Assembly (NCBI GenBank): GCA_028281865.1 | Contig: JANQJB010000074.1 | Coordinates: 1 to 64,000, forward strand | Length of the DNA stretch: 64,000 nucleotides | Direction of reading: 5' to 3' | Origin: Marinagarivorans sp. | GTDB lineage: Bacteria; Pseudomonadota; Gammaproteobacteria; Pseudomonadales; Cellvibrionaceae | Part shown: positions 37,615 through 47,546 of the stretch, piece after piece | Position numbering within the stretch: position 1 is the stretch's first letter | Layout of the letters: each line of letters begins with the position of its first letter | Notes under the pieces: model-generated | Seen by the model: only the letters and a program-made list of their open reading frames with translations | The model's database searches: none | What the model was told of the DNA's origin: nothing | Program-made: the position numbers and the translations under genes

Positions 37615-37632
37615 CGCTCATCGATAAGAGCG
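37615..37632. repeat. Short dyad before the cheW promoter
   Basis: CGCTC at 37615-37619 and GAGCG at 37628-37632 around an 8-nt loop, ending 9 bp before the -24 GG of cheW. It has no T-tract. Confidence 0.45.
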
Positions 37633-37640
37633 AAATGCAG

Positions 37641-37655
37641 TGGCACAAAAACTGC
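37641..37655 (+). promoter_or_regulatory. Sigma-54 promoter of cheW
   Basis: TGGCACAAAAACTGC: a perfect -24 half (TGGCAC at 37641-37646), a 5-bp spacer, and CTGC for the -12 half (GC at 37654-37655). GG-to-GC spacing is the required 10 bp. It would start RNA about 60 bp before the cheW ATG. Confidence 0.6.
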
Positions 37656-37729
37656 CTTTTACTATAGTAAAGGAAGTACTGCTTGATTATTGACACAGCG
37701 TCGCTGCATCTTATGCGAGAGGAAAAACT

Positions 37730-38218
37730 ATGACTGTGCAACTCAACTCTGACAAGAGCGTTAGTGATGATCCCATGTTGCAGTGGGTGACTTTTCGCCT
37801 GGCGGGTGAAACTTATGGTATTAATGTCATGCAGGTGCAGGAGGTGCTGCGCTATACGGAAATAGCTCCGGTACCCGGAGCGCCCGCGTACGTTATCGGC
37901 ATTATTAACTTGCGTGGAAATGTGGTGACAGTCATTGACACTCGCCAACGATTTGGTTTGATGCCCGGGGAAATTACCGATAATACGCGAATAGTGATTA
38001 TCGAAGCGGAAAAACATGTGGTCGGTATACTTGTAGACAGCGTGGCGGAAGTCGTTTATTTACGTCAATCGGAAATTGAAACTGCACCAAATGTTAACAA
38101 CGAAGAAAGTGCGAAGTTTATTCAAGGTGTTTGCCATAAAAATGATGAATTACTGATTCTCATTGAGTTGGATAAATTGATCACTGAAGATGAATGGGCT
38201 GAAATCGAGTCCTTCTAA
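37730..38218 (+). CDS. cheW: Chemotaxis coupling protein CheW
   Basis: 162 residues, one CheW domain: VTFRLAGETYGINVMQVQEVLRYTEIAPVPGAPAYVIGIINLRGNVVTVID is diagnostic. It bridges receptors and CheA. The start has GAGAGGA upstream. A sigma-54 promoter in front allows expression apart from the long upstream operon. Confidence 0.96.
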   Translation: MTVQLNSDKSVSDDPMLQWVTFRLAGETYGINVMQVQEVLRYTEIAPVPGAPAYVIGIINLRGNVVTVIDTRQRFGLMPGEITDNTRIVIIEAEKHVVGILVDSVAEVVYLRQSEIETAPNVNNEESAKFIQGVCHKNDELLILIELDKLITEDEWAEIESF

Positions 38219-38287
38219 CCATCCTTACTTTAAAACTCAGAAGCGGTGGTATAGAGTAGCTCGAACAGCTCGCAAGAGGAGTTACTC

Positions 38288-38704
38288 ATGCTAACGACAA
38301 GTTGGCCCTTCTGGGCTCTGCTGCTCAGTTCCTTCGCAGTAGTGCTCGCCAGTATCCAATATCTTTACTTTAAAAAACAAATCCGAAAGCTTACTCTCGA
38401 ATTCAACGCTTCAACGCGCAAGCTTAAAAGAGAGATCAATACGACTGCACGCGGCGCATATGGTATGGGTCAGAGAGTATTGCTAGCCGAGAAGCGTTTG
38501 CAGCTTCTATCTGAAGATCATTCTGAACACCACTTCAATCAAGATTTTCCCGTTACCGGTTTAGAAAAGGCTGAGGAACTTTTAGACAGTGGTGTGGATG
38601 CGGATACTGTTGCGGCTAAATGTGGCTTATCGCGATCTGAGGCGTCGCTTATGGCACTGGTTCGCAAACAGTTTGATACCGTGCCAGAGGATGAATTGGG
38701 ATGA
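38288..38704 (+). CDS. DUF2802 family membrane protein
   Basis: 138 residues. One N-terminal membrane helix (about 7-26), a charged helical region, and a C-terminal helix-turn-helix-like segment (EKAEELLDSGVDADTVAAKCGLSRSEASLMALV). DUF2802 proteins occur at this place in polar flagellar loci of Pseudomonas and relatives; their role is not known. It overlaps the next gene by four bases (ATGA). Confidence 0.82.
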   Translation: MLTTSWPFWALLLSSFAVVLASIQYLYFKKQIRKLTLEFNASTRKLKREINTTARGAYGMGQRVLLAEKRLQLLSEDHSEHHFNQDFPVTGLEKAEELLDSGVDADTVAAKCGLSRSEASLMALVRKQFDTVPEDELG

Positions 38705-39204
38705 AAATTTATCTTAAGCTTGTTGTATTGTTTTTCTCAGCTTATTTTTTAAGTGCTTGTAGTGTGTTTGATTATAGTAAGCACGTCACCTATCAGGACA
38801 AAGCGGGTGAGGTTTCGGTTGAGTTATTGCGAAAAATTAAAGTTGGTAAAACCGATCGCGATTGGATGGTGATCCAGTTTGGCACTCCTGGGAACGAAGT
38901 AAACATCAGTGAAACCCAAGACTTACTTAGCTGGGAGCTCGAAGAGACCCACGAACGCAACGCATCGATATTTCCATTGCTACGCTACAATTCAGCAAAA
39001 ACTAAAACGCGTTTCTTACACGTGGTTCTGGAAAAAGATCGTGTAAAAAAAAGATGGATGGATAAAAACGAACATGTTGATCTTGGTAAGGTAAAATCCG
39101 AACTTACACCTAAAAAGTCTTTTTTCGAAAAATTGAAAAGTTTAGATTTTTTTGGCCAAAGCAGCAGTGATAATGAAAAAAAAGAAAAAATAAGCCAACT
39201 ATAA
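38701..39204 (+). CDS. Lipoprotein with BamE/SmpA-like fold
   Basis: 167 residues. Signal with lipobox LSAC (C20). The mature domain LLRKIKVGKTDRDWMVIQFGTPGNEVNISETQDLLSWELEE follows the BamE/OmlA-like pattern (inference). The C-terminal tail is very Lys-rich. It is translationally coupled to the DUF2802 gene. Confidence 0.65.
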   Translation: MKIYLKLVVLFFSAYFLSACSVFDYSKHVTYQDKAGEVSVELLRKIKVGKTDRDWMVIQFGTPGNEVNISETQDLLSWELEETHERNASIFPLLRYNSAKTKTRFLHVVLEKDRVKKRWMDKNEHVDLGKVKSELTPKKSFFEKLKSLDFFGQSSSDNEKKEKISQL

Positions 39205-39250
39205 AGTGCAAGACTTTTGTGTTGTAAACTGAAATATTTTTGGGGGAGCC

Positions 39251-40858
39251 ATGAACTATCGCGGTAAAGATTTACTACGCAATCCACGCCACAATAAGGG
39301 TTCTGCTTTTACTGCGGAAGAGCGGGAAAAATATGGCTTAAGAGGTCTTTTGCCTCATCGTGTTAGCTCTATGGAAGAACAAATCGAGCGTGCTATGGAA
39401 AATATTCGGCGCAAATCGAGTGATATTGAAAAATATATTTTCTTAAGCTCGCTGCTCGATCGTAATGAACGTCTTTATTACCGTCTGTTGTTTGATCATA
39501 TAGATGAGCTAATGCCCATCGTTTATACCCCGACTGTAGGGCAGGCATGCCAAGAGTTTGGACATATTTTTCGTCAGACACGCGGATTCTACCTGAATAT
39601 TTCGGATCGCGGTGAAATCGCGAAATCATTGGCGAATTGGCATGTAAAAGGCGTGCGTTTAATTGTTGTTACCGATGGCGAGCGCATTTTGGGTTTGGGA
39701 GATTTGGGTGCCAATGGAATGGGAATTCCTATAGGCAAGTTGTCGCTGTATGTTGCCTGTGCAGGGATTCGCCCAGAGGAAGTTTTGCCAATTATGCTGG
39801 ATGTTGGCACTAATAATATTGATTTATTATCTGATGAACTCTATCTTGGAGAAAATTGTCGGCGTGTTCACGGTCCAGAATATATGGATTTTATCGAGGA
39901 GTTTATGCAGGCGGTTCATCAGGTTTTTCCGGACGCCTTGGTTCAGTTCGAGGATTTTGCAACGCCTAATGCGGTATCAATTCTGGAAAAATATCGCGAT
40001 CGTTGTTTATGCTTTAACGATGATATTCAAGGCACCGCATCCGTTGCGCTTGCCGGGCTTTACGCTTCGGCTCGAGCGACTGGAGTCGCATTCGAAGAAA
40101 AACGTTTTTTGTTTCTAGGAAGTGGTTCTGCTGCGACAGGTATCGGTGATTTAGTCGTTAAATCACTAATAAAAAAAGGCTTATCGCGCAGTGAAGCCTT
40201 GTCACGATTAACGTTTATTAATCGCGAGGGAGTAGTAAACCTAGAGCAAAATAACCTTCAACCGCATGTTAAGCCTTTTGCTCGGGACCTTCCCAATTTG
40301 CCCTTGGTCGAAATAATAAAGCATCAAAAACCTCATGTATTGATTGGCGCAACCGGTACTCCCGGTGTATTTACTGAAGACGTTATTTCTACGATGGCAG
40401 AGATTAACGAATGCCCCGTTATATTCGCGCTTTCCAACCCAACAAGCCGCGCAGAGTGTACCGCAGAAGAAGCCTACCGGTGGTCTGACGGTCGTGCTGT
40501 TTTCGCGAGTGGAAGTCCATTTCACGCGGTTCATTTCAAAGGCAAAATTCGTGTGCCTGGGCAGGGCAACAATGCTTACATTTTCCCGGGGCTCGGTTTG
40601 GGTGTGCGGATTGGCGGTGCTAAACGTGTTAACGATCATATGTTAATCGTCGCTGCCGAAGCTTTGGCTCAATGTGTGTCTGATGAAGCGATATCGCACA
40701 GTTGCTTGTATCCTCCGTTAGATGAAATACGTGACGTATCCGTTACCATTGCAAAGGCGGTTGCGCAGGCCGCCTTCGATGATTGTTTAACCGAGCAGCG
40801 GGTGGATGATAAGTTCGAGCGAGAGCTCAACGAATACTTATATTTTCCAGATTACTAA
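39251..40858 (+). CDS. maeA: NAD-dependent malic enzyme
   Basis: 535 residues. It decarboxylates malate to pyruvate in the cytoplasm. Motifs YTPTVGQACQEFG, VTDGERILGLGDLGANGMGIPIGKLSLY and FNDDIQGTASVALAGL are all present, as is the nucleotide-binding FLGSGSAATGIG. The length and order of domains match the large single-domain MaeA/SfcA type rather than the MaeB type fused to a phosphotransacetylase domain. GGGGGAG ribosome site. It stands alone after the motility block. Confidence 0.95.
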   Translation: MNYRGKDLLRNPRHNKGSAFTAEEREKYGLRGLLPHRVSSMEEQIERAMENIRRKSSDIEKYIFLSSLLDRNERLYYRLLFDHIDELMPIVYTPTVGQACQEFGHIFRQTRGFYLNISDRGEIAKSLANWHVKGVRLIVVTDGERILGLGDLGANGMGIPIGKLSLYVACAGIRPEEVLPIMLDVGTNNIDLLSDELYLGENCRRVHGPEYMDFIEEFMQAVHQVFPDALVQFEDFATPNAVSILEKYRDRCLCFNDDIQGTASVALAGLYASARATGVAFEEKRFLFLGSGSAATGIGDLVVKSLIKKGLSRSEALSRLTFINREGVVNLEQNNLQPHVKPFARDLPNLPLVEIIKHQKPHVLIGATGTPGVFTEDVISTMAEINECPVIFALSNPTSRAECTAEEAYRWSDGRAVFASGSPFHAVHFKGKIRVPGQGNNAYIFPGLGLGVRIGGAKRVNDHMLIVAAEALAQCVSDEAISHSCLYPPLDEIRDVSVTIAKAVAQAAFDDCLTEQRVDDKFERELNEYLYFPDY

Positions 40859-41415
40859 ACAATGTCACAAACTTCTCTATTTCTCGTTCACGTAGCTTAA
40901 TGCTTTGCGCTTTATACTCTTAAGCACTTTTGAACCTAGCGCAAGTATACACCTTATTCTCTATCTGGCGCCTGTGCAGCCGAGCTTATCGTTATCTGGA
41001 GTTTCACGTGAAGAATATACTTTGATTGGTTTTAATAGAAAAAAAAGGCCAATCCGCTTTTCAATTCCAGCCAAAATACCTTAATTTGGATTAGATATTG
41101 TGATGGATGTCCTGTTTGCTATGTATAGTCGTTATTAATTTGATTATTTAATAATGGATAGCCACCACGGTGCTTGTGATCTTTCAGGCTTTCATGCTAA
41201 AAAATAAAAAGGAATATTTCTACAGTTTCGTTTTATGGGTTTAGAAATCTCTTGCCCAATGCGAACTAGCGGATTCACAATAAAAACTCTCAAAAAAAGC
41301 AAATGTAGCTAATATTCTCGTTCTGCGTGCCGAATCAATACGAATATGTAAATATAATTTACGTAAATTAAATCAATTTCCATGTGATTTTGATAGTAAG
41401 AAGGATTGGTGCGGT
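40859..41415. other. Intergenic, AT-rich, no gene seen
   Basis: 557 bp. A weak inverted repeat GATTGG/CCAATC lies at 41024-41054. Just before the next gene a GTAAAT-ATA-ATTTAC dyad (41348-41362) is followed by another GTAAAT; this could be an operator. No open frame or terminator with T-tract was seen. Confidence 0.4.
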
Positions 41416-43092
41416 ATGTTAGAAGTCAGTAGAAATATCTGTCAAAAATGTTTAGCTGGAATTGCCATTGGCGGCTTACTTGTTATGGTTGGTTGCTCGG
41501 GTGACAACAGTTTAATCTCAGCTCCTAATTCAGTTGTGTATGAACGTGTTACGGGAACCAATATAGAGGCTCCAGTGACAGAATGCTCAGCGTTGGAAGA
41601 ATCTCAGCTCACTGTTCTGAATAAGCTGCAATACGTCAATATGATTCGCGACGTTTACCATCCGCTAACAATCGATATTAGTGAAGAAGTTGAGTCTATT
41701 TATTTTCCGGATTATTTCGATCAGGTATTTCTCCAGCGATTATCCTCGGTAAGCGACCTTGTTGCTGAAGAAGTTATTACAAATTTTGATCAGCTTGAGC
41801 TGGCGTGTGATTTTGATGTAGCTTGCGCGGAGTCATTTATAAGTAAGTTTGGTCGTCGCGCATTTCGGCGTCTATTGACGGAAGAGGAAGTGTCGGAGCT
41901 GTTGGAGAAATTTAGCGAGCAGCCGACCTTTGATGACGGTATTAAACAAATTGTGCGAATATTTGCCATCGACAGCAATGCAATCTACCAATATGTAGAG
42001 GGTATAGCTGCGGAGGGTGGAAAGGTATTGTTAAATGATTTTGAAAAGGCGAGTAGACTCAGTTTTTTACTGTGGAACACGATACCTGACGATGAATTGC
42101 TAGACGCTGCTGAACGTGGCAGTTTGAGCACAAAAGCTGGCTTCCATAAGCAAGCAGAACGTCTATTAAATGCTCGTGAACGAGTCGGCGATTCAACTAC
42201 AGCATTTTTTCGCCACTGGTTTGGACTAGACTATGCAATTGGTAAAATGCAACCCAATTTTGATACTGCGCTAAAAGAGTTTGATTTACTGATTAAGGAT
42301 GCATATCACAACGAGAGTTCTTTAAACGATTTGTTCACGACAAATATCGCTTTTGTTAATCGAGATTTGGCCGACATTTATGGTTTGAGCACTGAGGGAC
42401 GAATAGAGGGTAAATTCGAAAGAGTTTTGTTGGATGATCGAAAGGGTTTGCTGACACGTGCTGCGTTCTTAACTGGAACCTCTGATAGTAGTCGTTCTAT
42501 ACCGACAGAGAGGGGAATAGTTGTGGGGACTCATCTCGCTTGCCAGACCTGGCCGCTTAGCGAACCTGCTGAATTACAAGACTCTCTTGCTTTCCTTTTC
42601 TACCAGCAGGAAGAGGGCGAAACGAGACGCGACACGTTGACGAGAACGACGGGCCATAGCCGCGTTTGCAGTAGCTGTCATTTTCTTACAGATAATATTG
42701 GTTTTACGCTCGAAAACTTTGATGGACATGGTCGGTATCGTGAACTCGATAATAAGGTACCAATTAATCCAAGTGTCGAAGATAGTTTTTTCGGCCCTAT
42801 AAATAATGCTAACGATTTGGGCGACATAGTAGGAAATGCTGAATTAGTAAAAAATTGTTTCGTAAGAGAATGGTATCAACATGTATTTTTACGTAAATAT
42901 ATGAAACCTTTAACGAATAGTTACGGTTATGCAACAGAGGTGAATCAACTTGGCCATACTGTCCCGGTCCCGAGTCAGGATGACTGTGAGTTACAACGAC
43001 TAAATTCGAGGTTTAGTGAACTTGATGGAGATTTAGTTGGCTTGCTTAGGGAATTAGTGGATAGCCCTGCATTCCACTATTACAGGCTTTAA
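41416..43092 (+). CDS. DUF1592/DUF1588-type lipoprotein with a haem-c motif
   Basis: 558 residues. A hydrophobic segment ends in lipobox MVGC (C27). Order of modules: DUF1595-like (SKFGRRAFRRLLTEEEV), DUF1592-like (RLSFLLWNTIPDDELLDAA), DUF1588-like (RKGLLTRAAFLTGTSD, then TERGIVVGTHLACQTWP) and DUF1585-like C-terminus (CFVREWYQHVFLRKYM). One CSSCH (C418, C421, H422) is a canonical haem-c attachment site. Such proteins are best known from Planctomycetes and Myxococcota, usually beside a DUF1552 gene; none is present here. An extracytoplasmic redox role is inferred. Confidence 0.82.
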   Translation: MLEVSRNICQKCLAGIAIGGLLVMVGCSGDNSLISAPNSVVYERVTGTNIEAPVTECSALEESQLTVLNKLQYVNMIRDVYHPLTIDISEEVESIYFPDYFDQVFLQRLSSVSDLVAEEVITNFDQLELACDFDVACAESFISKFGRRAFRRLLTEEEVSELLEKFSEQPTFDDGIKQIVRIFAIDSNAIYQYVEGIAAEGGKVLLNDFEKASRLSFLLWNTIPDDELLDAAERGSLSTKAGFHKQAERLLNARERVGDSTTAFFRHWFGLDYAIGKMQPNFDTALKEFDLLIKDAYHNESSLNDLFTTNIAFVNRDLADIYGLSTEGRIEGKFERVLLDDRKGLLTRAAFLTGTSDSSRSIPTERGIVVGTHLACQTWPLSEPAELQDSLAFLFYQQEEGETRRDTLTRTTGHSRVCSSCHFLTDNIGFTLENFDGHGRYRELDNKVPINPSVEDSFFGPINNANDLGDIVGNAELVKNCFVREWYQHVFLRKYMKPLTNSYGYATEVNQLGHTVPVPSQDDCELQRLNSRFSELDGDLVGLLRELVDSPAFHYYRL

Positions 43093-43171
43093 GTTTGTAT
43101 TTTTATAATAGGGGCAATAGGAACAAAAAACGTGAAGATGCTGTTTGTTGTGTCAATACCGGATTAATTTT

Positions 43172-44197
43172 CTAATGGGTACCGGCGCAACATACTTTGT
43201 CTCTGCCTGCTTGCTTGGCTCTATACATAGCGCTATCGGCGCTTGTAATTAACGCTTCGTAGCCTTCATTCACGTTATAGAGCGAGACTCCAATTGAGCA
43301 TGTTATACGACCAATTTGTTTGGTCGATGTGCGTAAGCGTTGTTCCGAAATACGTTGCCGAATATTTTCTGCTGCTGACATGGCGCCGTTTAAGTCAGTT
43401 TTAGGTAATATTACCGTAAATTCCTCGCCGCCATAACGCGCTACTATATCACTGCCACGCACGGTGTCGTTAATGACTTTGGCAATCCATTTTAAAACTG
43501 CATCACCCGCACCGTGTCCGTAGCTATCGTTAATATTTTTAAAGTGATCGATATCGAGTAGTAGGAGGCAGACTGGCCAGTCGTTTTCAACGGAAGATTT
43601 GCATATTTCGTCAAGTGCGATATCAAACGCACGTCGATTTTTTGCATTGGTCAGAGGGTCGACCAACGATTCGTGGCGCACGCGTTTAAATTCGTTCCGC
43701 AGATCTTGGATTTCTTGGCGAGCGACATCGAGCTCTTCTTGTAAGAGCTTTGTTGCGGATTGCATATGCTCTGTTTGTTCAAGCAGAGAATGCAGCAGAG
43801 CTTTTGGGTCGGTATTTAAACCCTTCTCAAGCATATTGGTGGCTTCGCTCAAGTAGTCTTGATAATTGCTCGTTTCGCCATCCATTTTATCCAGAGATGA
43901 GTGTGTGTTTTCCACTAAACTACCTAACGCGATGCGCATTACCTCAACTGCGTGCTCATCACTTTGGCTAATAAACGAGTGAAATAAATCGCGTATATTT
44001 TCATTGGAAAGCAGAGTTGAGTCACCTAATTTATCACCAAGCGCCTCACTCAATTCTGGGTTTTGCCCCGAAAGATGTTCGTAGAAAACGGCATAAATGA
44101 TTGGATTTGCCGGAAGAGAGTATTTGTTTGCTAATGGTAGTGCGGCTCGCGCGATTTGGGCAGCTTCGTCCTTACTGTGAAAATATTCGTATGTCAT
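43172..44197 (-). CDS. Diguanylate cyclase with N-terminal helical region
   Basis: 341 residues. The GGDEF domain (about 178-340) has DPLTNAKNRRAF, the active GGEEF at 256-260, and an inhibitory RGSD (247-250) exactly five residues before it, so it should make cyclic di-GMP and be feedback-inhibited. The N-terminal half (about 1-175) is helical with a coiled coil (about 140-178) and no recognised sensor domain; there is no membrane segment. It is convergent with the DUF1592 gene. Confidence 0.92.
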   Translation of the reverse strand: MTYEYFHSKDEAAQIARAALPLANKYSLPANPIIYAVFYEHLSGQNPELSEALGDKLGDSTLLSNENIRDLFHSFISQSDEHAVEVMRIALGSLVENTHSSLDKMDGETSNYQDYLSEATNMLEKGLNTDPKALLHSLLEQTEHMQSATKLLQEELDVARQEIQDLRNEFKRVRHESLVDPLTNAKNRRAFDIALDEICKSSVENDWPVCLLLLDIDHFKNINDSYGHGAGDAVLKWIAKVINDTVRGSDIVARYGGEEFTVILPKTDLNGAMSAAENIRQRISEQRLRTSTKQIGRITCSIGVSLYNVNEGYEALITSADSAMYRAKQAGRDKVCCAGTH

Positions 44198-44355
44198 TTT
44201 GTATAACTATTTGGCACCAGAGATAGATACGTTAAGTATAGTTGGAAATTAGTGTTTTTAGCCAAAGTTATTGGTCGGAAAATATAAACGAATGTCCTGA
44301 GGAAGTGTTTTTAAATATTATTTAATTATTAAGGAATGCGGTAACTATTTCCTCA

Positions 44356-44377
44356 AGACTGCCTCTGTCAGCAGTCT
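44356..44377. repeat. Dyad upstream of the chemoreceptor gene
   Basis: AGACTGC at 44356-44362 and GCAGTCT at 44371-44377 are perfect arms around an 8-nt loop, 15 bp before the possible -24 element. It could be an operator or terminator. Confidence 0.5.
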
Positions 44378-44390
44378 AGGTGGAAATCGA

Positions 44391-44407
44391 TTGGCCTCAT
44401 AGTCGCC
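44391..44407 (+). promoter_or_regulatory. Possible sigma-54 promoter of the chemoreceptor gene
   Basis: TTGGCCTCATAGTCGCC: GG at 44393-44394 and GC at 44405-44406 with the correct 10-bp spacing; TGGC is good, the -12 half is partial. It lies about 140 bp before the gene. Confidence 0.3.
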
Positions 44408-44542
44408 AGTGTTGGCTATACTAAAATTAATATATCGAAAATGTTTTTATAACATTAAGAGATATTGTCGACGAGTCTAAATTTCACTTATCAATGATGC
44501 AAATTGCAATAACTGAAGTGCCTTTAGTCGCCAAGATATTTA

Positions 44543-46588
44543 ATGGAAATTAGCAAAACGCTTATGCAACTGCTTAATAAAACCAAAATTCATACACGTA
44601 TTATTGTAATGGTGTTTTTGCCATTATTTGTGATAGTTTGGTTGTCGATTGAGCGTTATAACGTCGCAAAGCAAGACAAGAAAGTTTTAGAAGATCTGGA
44701 TTTAGTTTTGTCGTATTTGGAGGCATCAGCAGAATTGTTATTGAGCTTGGAAATTGAACGAGAGCTATTATTTGGCGTTACATCAAATCAGTCAAAGGAT
44801 TATTTACCGAGGTATGATGAGCGTATTTCAAAGACCGTTGAGTTGCGAAAAAATTGGCGGCGATACTATGAAGCAAACAGAGATGCTATCCGGCGTATAG
44901 AGTCGCTTGATTTGGCGATTAAAAAAACAGAAGAGCAATTGACAATTTTAGCGAGCATTCGCGAAGAAGCGAAAAAAGGTAAAAATGTACTCTCAAATGG
45001 CCTGCAAGCGGGGGCTGTTTATACACAAACCATCGGACATTTGATTGAATCGGTAAAACAGGTCGTTCTACTTTCGACGAAAGAAGAAAATTTAGTCCTA
45101 TTAGCGGAATCGTATTACGCTCTACTCATGGTGAAGGAATACTATGTGTTGAACAATGCCGTTTTTCTAAGGGAATTAAGTAAAACGAGCGGTGCTATTT
45201 CCCGTATGAGTCGCATATCAGTGAATTACGGTATCGGAAAACATTATGGAATTATGGTGACAAGTCATGCTCCACCAAGTTTTGTTAAGCGATTTAATCA
45301 AGAGTTTAATAAAAATGATGATGCGACATACGTCGCTAGTGTAAAAAGATATCTTGCGCAAAGGTTGGTGCACGATGTAGAGGCTAAAATTGATATCTCG
45401 CCAGAAAAATGGGATGCCGTGGCAGACAGGCAGACAACTGCTTTGCGCAATCTTGAAAAAGATTTGCGAAGCCGAATGCGGGCTAAAATTGACTTTTTAT
45501 TAGATAAAGTTAAGCAGAAGATTGCTCAATCTCTTATGCTTGTGATTGGCTTGATTGTGGGTATGTCAATAATTTCGTTTCTGATTATCCGTAGCATTCT
45601 GAGGCCTTTGAGATCGTTGGTAAACGAGTTTGATCAAATTGCTTCTACAAAAGATTTGACTATTCCAATCGAGATTAATGGAACAGATGAGCTCTCATTC
45701 GCTGGAAAGTCTTTCTTATCTCTGATTAATAGATTTAATGACGCTATAAAACAGATACATTTACAAACCCATCGCCTAACCGTTATTACAAATTCTGTTT
45801 CTGTAGCGATGAACGAGAGTGTATATCGCGCAGAAAATCAAAGCAGCGCGACCGACAGTGTCTCGGTTGCAGTTGAGGAAATGAACTGCACAGTAAGAGA
45901 GGTCGCGACTATCGCAACAAGTGCATTGGACGCTGTTCAGCGTGTGCATTCACTTTCTGTTGACAGTGTAAAAAGCGCAGGTACTGGATGCGATTATATT
46001 CAGGAGCTGATACGGCAACTTGGAGATATTGGCGAAGCTGTCTTAACTTTACACAAAGAGAGCGATGAAATTAGTAGTGTGGTAAATGTGATTCAGGATA
46101 TTAGCGAGCAGGTTAACTTGTTAGCCTTGAATGCGTCAATTGAAGCGGCTCGTGCAGGTGATCATGGCAGGGGGTTTGCGATTGTTGCTACGGAGGTGCG
46201 TGAACTTGCCAATCGGACAAGGAGCTCGACAGAAAAAATTCGCCAGCAAATCGAGTCTTTGCAAAAAGGCTCAAATGAGGCTGTCAGTGTAATGAAAATG
46301 TTGCAAAGTCAAGGCGAAGCTGCGGTGTCAGCTGTTAACGTGAGCGTAAATAAAATAACGAGCCTGGAGCACGAACTTGAAACTATTACCAATATTTCGA
46401 CACAAATTGCTACAGCCGCGGAAGAGCAATCGCAAGTGACTTCCGAAATTAATGAGCGAATACACGGTATCAAGGAGGACTCGGACAAAATGGCATTCCA
46501 TGCCAAGTCGACCATGGACTCAACAGCCGAAATGAGTGACACGGAAGATCAGTTGAAAGAAGTAGTCTCTTCTTTTAAAACTCGTTAA
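44543..46588 (+). CDS. Methyl-accepting chemotaxis protein with NIT sensor domain
   Basis: 681 residues. A membrane helix (about 20-37), a large helical sensor region (about 50-310) resembling the nitrate/nitrite-sensing NIT domain ([15 protein letters not shown]), a second membrane helix (about 332-353), HAMP (about 355-405) and a signalling domain (about 430-681) with the hairpin tip [38 protein letters not shown]. It binds CheW and CheA. No C-terminal CheR/B tether is seen. The ligand assignment to nitrate or nitrite is only a family guess. Confidence 0.9.
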   Translation: MEISKTLMQLLNKTKIHTRIIVMVFLPLFVIVWLSIERYNVAKQDKKVLEDLDLVLSYLEASAELLLSLEIERELLFGVTSNQSKDYLPRYDERISKTVELRKNWRRYYEANRDAIRRIESLDLAIKKTEEQLTILASIREEAKKGKNVLSNGLQAGAVYTQTIGHLIESVKQVVLLSTKEENLVLLAESYYALLMVKEYYVLNNAVFLRELSKTSGAISRMSRISVNYGIGKHYGIMVTSHAPPSFVKRFNQEFNKNDDATYVASVKRYLAQRLVHDVEAKIDISPEKWDAVADRQTTALRNLEKDLRSRMRAKIDFLLDKVKQKIAQSLMLVIGLIVGMSIISFLIIRSILRPLRSLVNEFDQIASTKDLTIPIEINGTDELSFAGKSFLSLINRFNDAIKQIHLQTHRLTVITNSVSVAMNESVYRAENQSSATDSVSVAVEEMNCTVREVATIATSALDAVQRVHSLSVDSVKSAGTGCDYIQELIRQLGDIGEAVLTLHKESDEISSVVNVIQDISEQVNLLALNASIEAARAGDHGRGFAIVATEVRELANRTRSSTEKIRQQIESLQKGSNEAVSVMKMLQSQGEAAVSAVNVSVNKITSLEHELETITNISTQIATAAEEQSQVTSEINERIHGIKEDSDKMAFHAKSTMDSTAEMSDTEDQLKEVVSSFKTR

Positions 46589-46590
46589 AT

Positions 46591-46610
46591 GAGGAGCTAT
46601 ATTACTCCTC
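46591..46610. terminator. Possible bidirectional hairpin between convergent genes
   Basis: GAGGAG at 46591-46596 and CTCCTC at 46605-46610 around an 8-nt loop, between the stops at 46588 and 46626. There is no T-tract, so it is weak. Confidence 0.4.
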
Positions 46611-46625
46611 CCTTTGCGAGATAAG

Positions 46626-47546
46626 CTAGCGTAATTTTATCTCGTTAACCGTGCCGGCTAACATATCGGGCAACAGGATTCGCTTATTTTTTTCATCCAA
46701 ATAAAAATCTGCTGCCGATTTAAACCCCTCGGCCAACAACGTGGCTTCTTCTGATTGGCCATCTATTTTCCAAACTTTTCCTTGAGTCCAACTACTCAAA
46801 TAGTAATTACCAGATTTATCCTGCTCGATCGCATCAGCACCTCGAAATCGGCCCTTAAGCGGTGATAATTGCTTTCCTTTTTTGACAAGTGCATTGCCTA
46901 GGAAAAAAGCACCAACCATAATCTCACCATTGTTATCTACACCTACGCCGTTTGGGTTAAGCATGTAGGGGCTCGCGCCCTGAACCAGCGTGACCGTGCC
47001 TTTAGTATCGATAAAATACACTCGTCCCTTAGCGGGCATAATTTTGGCGTTTTTGCTATTTAACGGCCAGAGTTTGCCATTTTCGTCGCGCATTAATTTA
47101 ACTGCACCCATATCGGTTACGTATATACCTTTTTTGGATTTAGCAGCTGCGACGTCGTTTAAATAGAGTGGCGCTTCCGGAAAACTTTGTTCATCCGCAA
47201 AAATTGTCGCTTTTCCTCTTTTGTCAATTTTCCACACGCGAGTGAGATCGGAAATATAGAGATATTTCCCCACATATGCGATACCTTTTGGTTCATCAAA
47301 GCCTTTGGCAAAGGGTTTAACCTGGCCTTTCTTGTCGATAACAACAACTTCACCGTCGCCCTTAACACCTTTTTGATTCATAACAGTTACGTAGTACTTA
47401 CCGCTAAATCCCTTGGTAATGCTCTCGGGCCTCACCCCTACCTTAATTGGGTAACTAATTTTTTCTGCGTAAGTGGGAGAGGCTGCTATAGCAAGAAGTG
47501 TGAGGAAAAGACGGAGTGTGATGAATTTAACAACGAAAGTCTTCAT
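46626..47546 (-). CDS. Exported SMP-30/NHL-like beta-propeller protein
   Basis: 306 residues with a signal peptide (cleavage near PTYA, residue 27). Repeating blades such as GKYLYISDLTRVWKIDKRGK, KKGIYVTDMGAVKLM and SGNYYLSSWTQGKVWKIDG suggest a six-bladed propeller of the SMP-30/gluconolactonase/NHL type. It is probably periplasmic; an enzymatic lactonase role is possible but metal ligands cannot be assigned with confidence. Confidence 0.75.
   Translation of the reverse strand: MKTFVVKFITLRLFLTLLAIAASPTYAEKISYPIKVGVRPESITKGFSGKYYVTVMNQKGVKGDGEVVVIDKKGQVKPFAKGFDEPKGIAYVGKYLYISDLTRVWKIDKRGKATIFADEQSFPEAPLYLNDVAAAKSKKGIYVTDMGAVKLMRDENGKLWPLNSKNAKIMPAKGRVYFIDTKGTVTLVQGASPYMLNPNGVGVDNNGEIMVGAFFLGNALVKKGKQLSPLKGRFRGADAIEQDKSGNYYLSSWTQGKVWKIDGQSEEATLLAEGFKSAADFYLDEKNKRILLPDMLAGTVNEIKLR

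Noticed and set aside
37618-37626. TCGATAA before cheW as a sigma-28 element
   Set aside because: It is the loop of a dyad and lacks a -35 TAAA element; the nearby sigma-54 element is far better.
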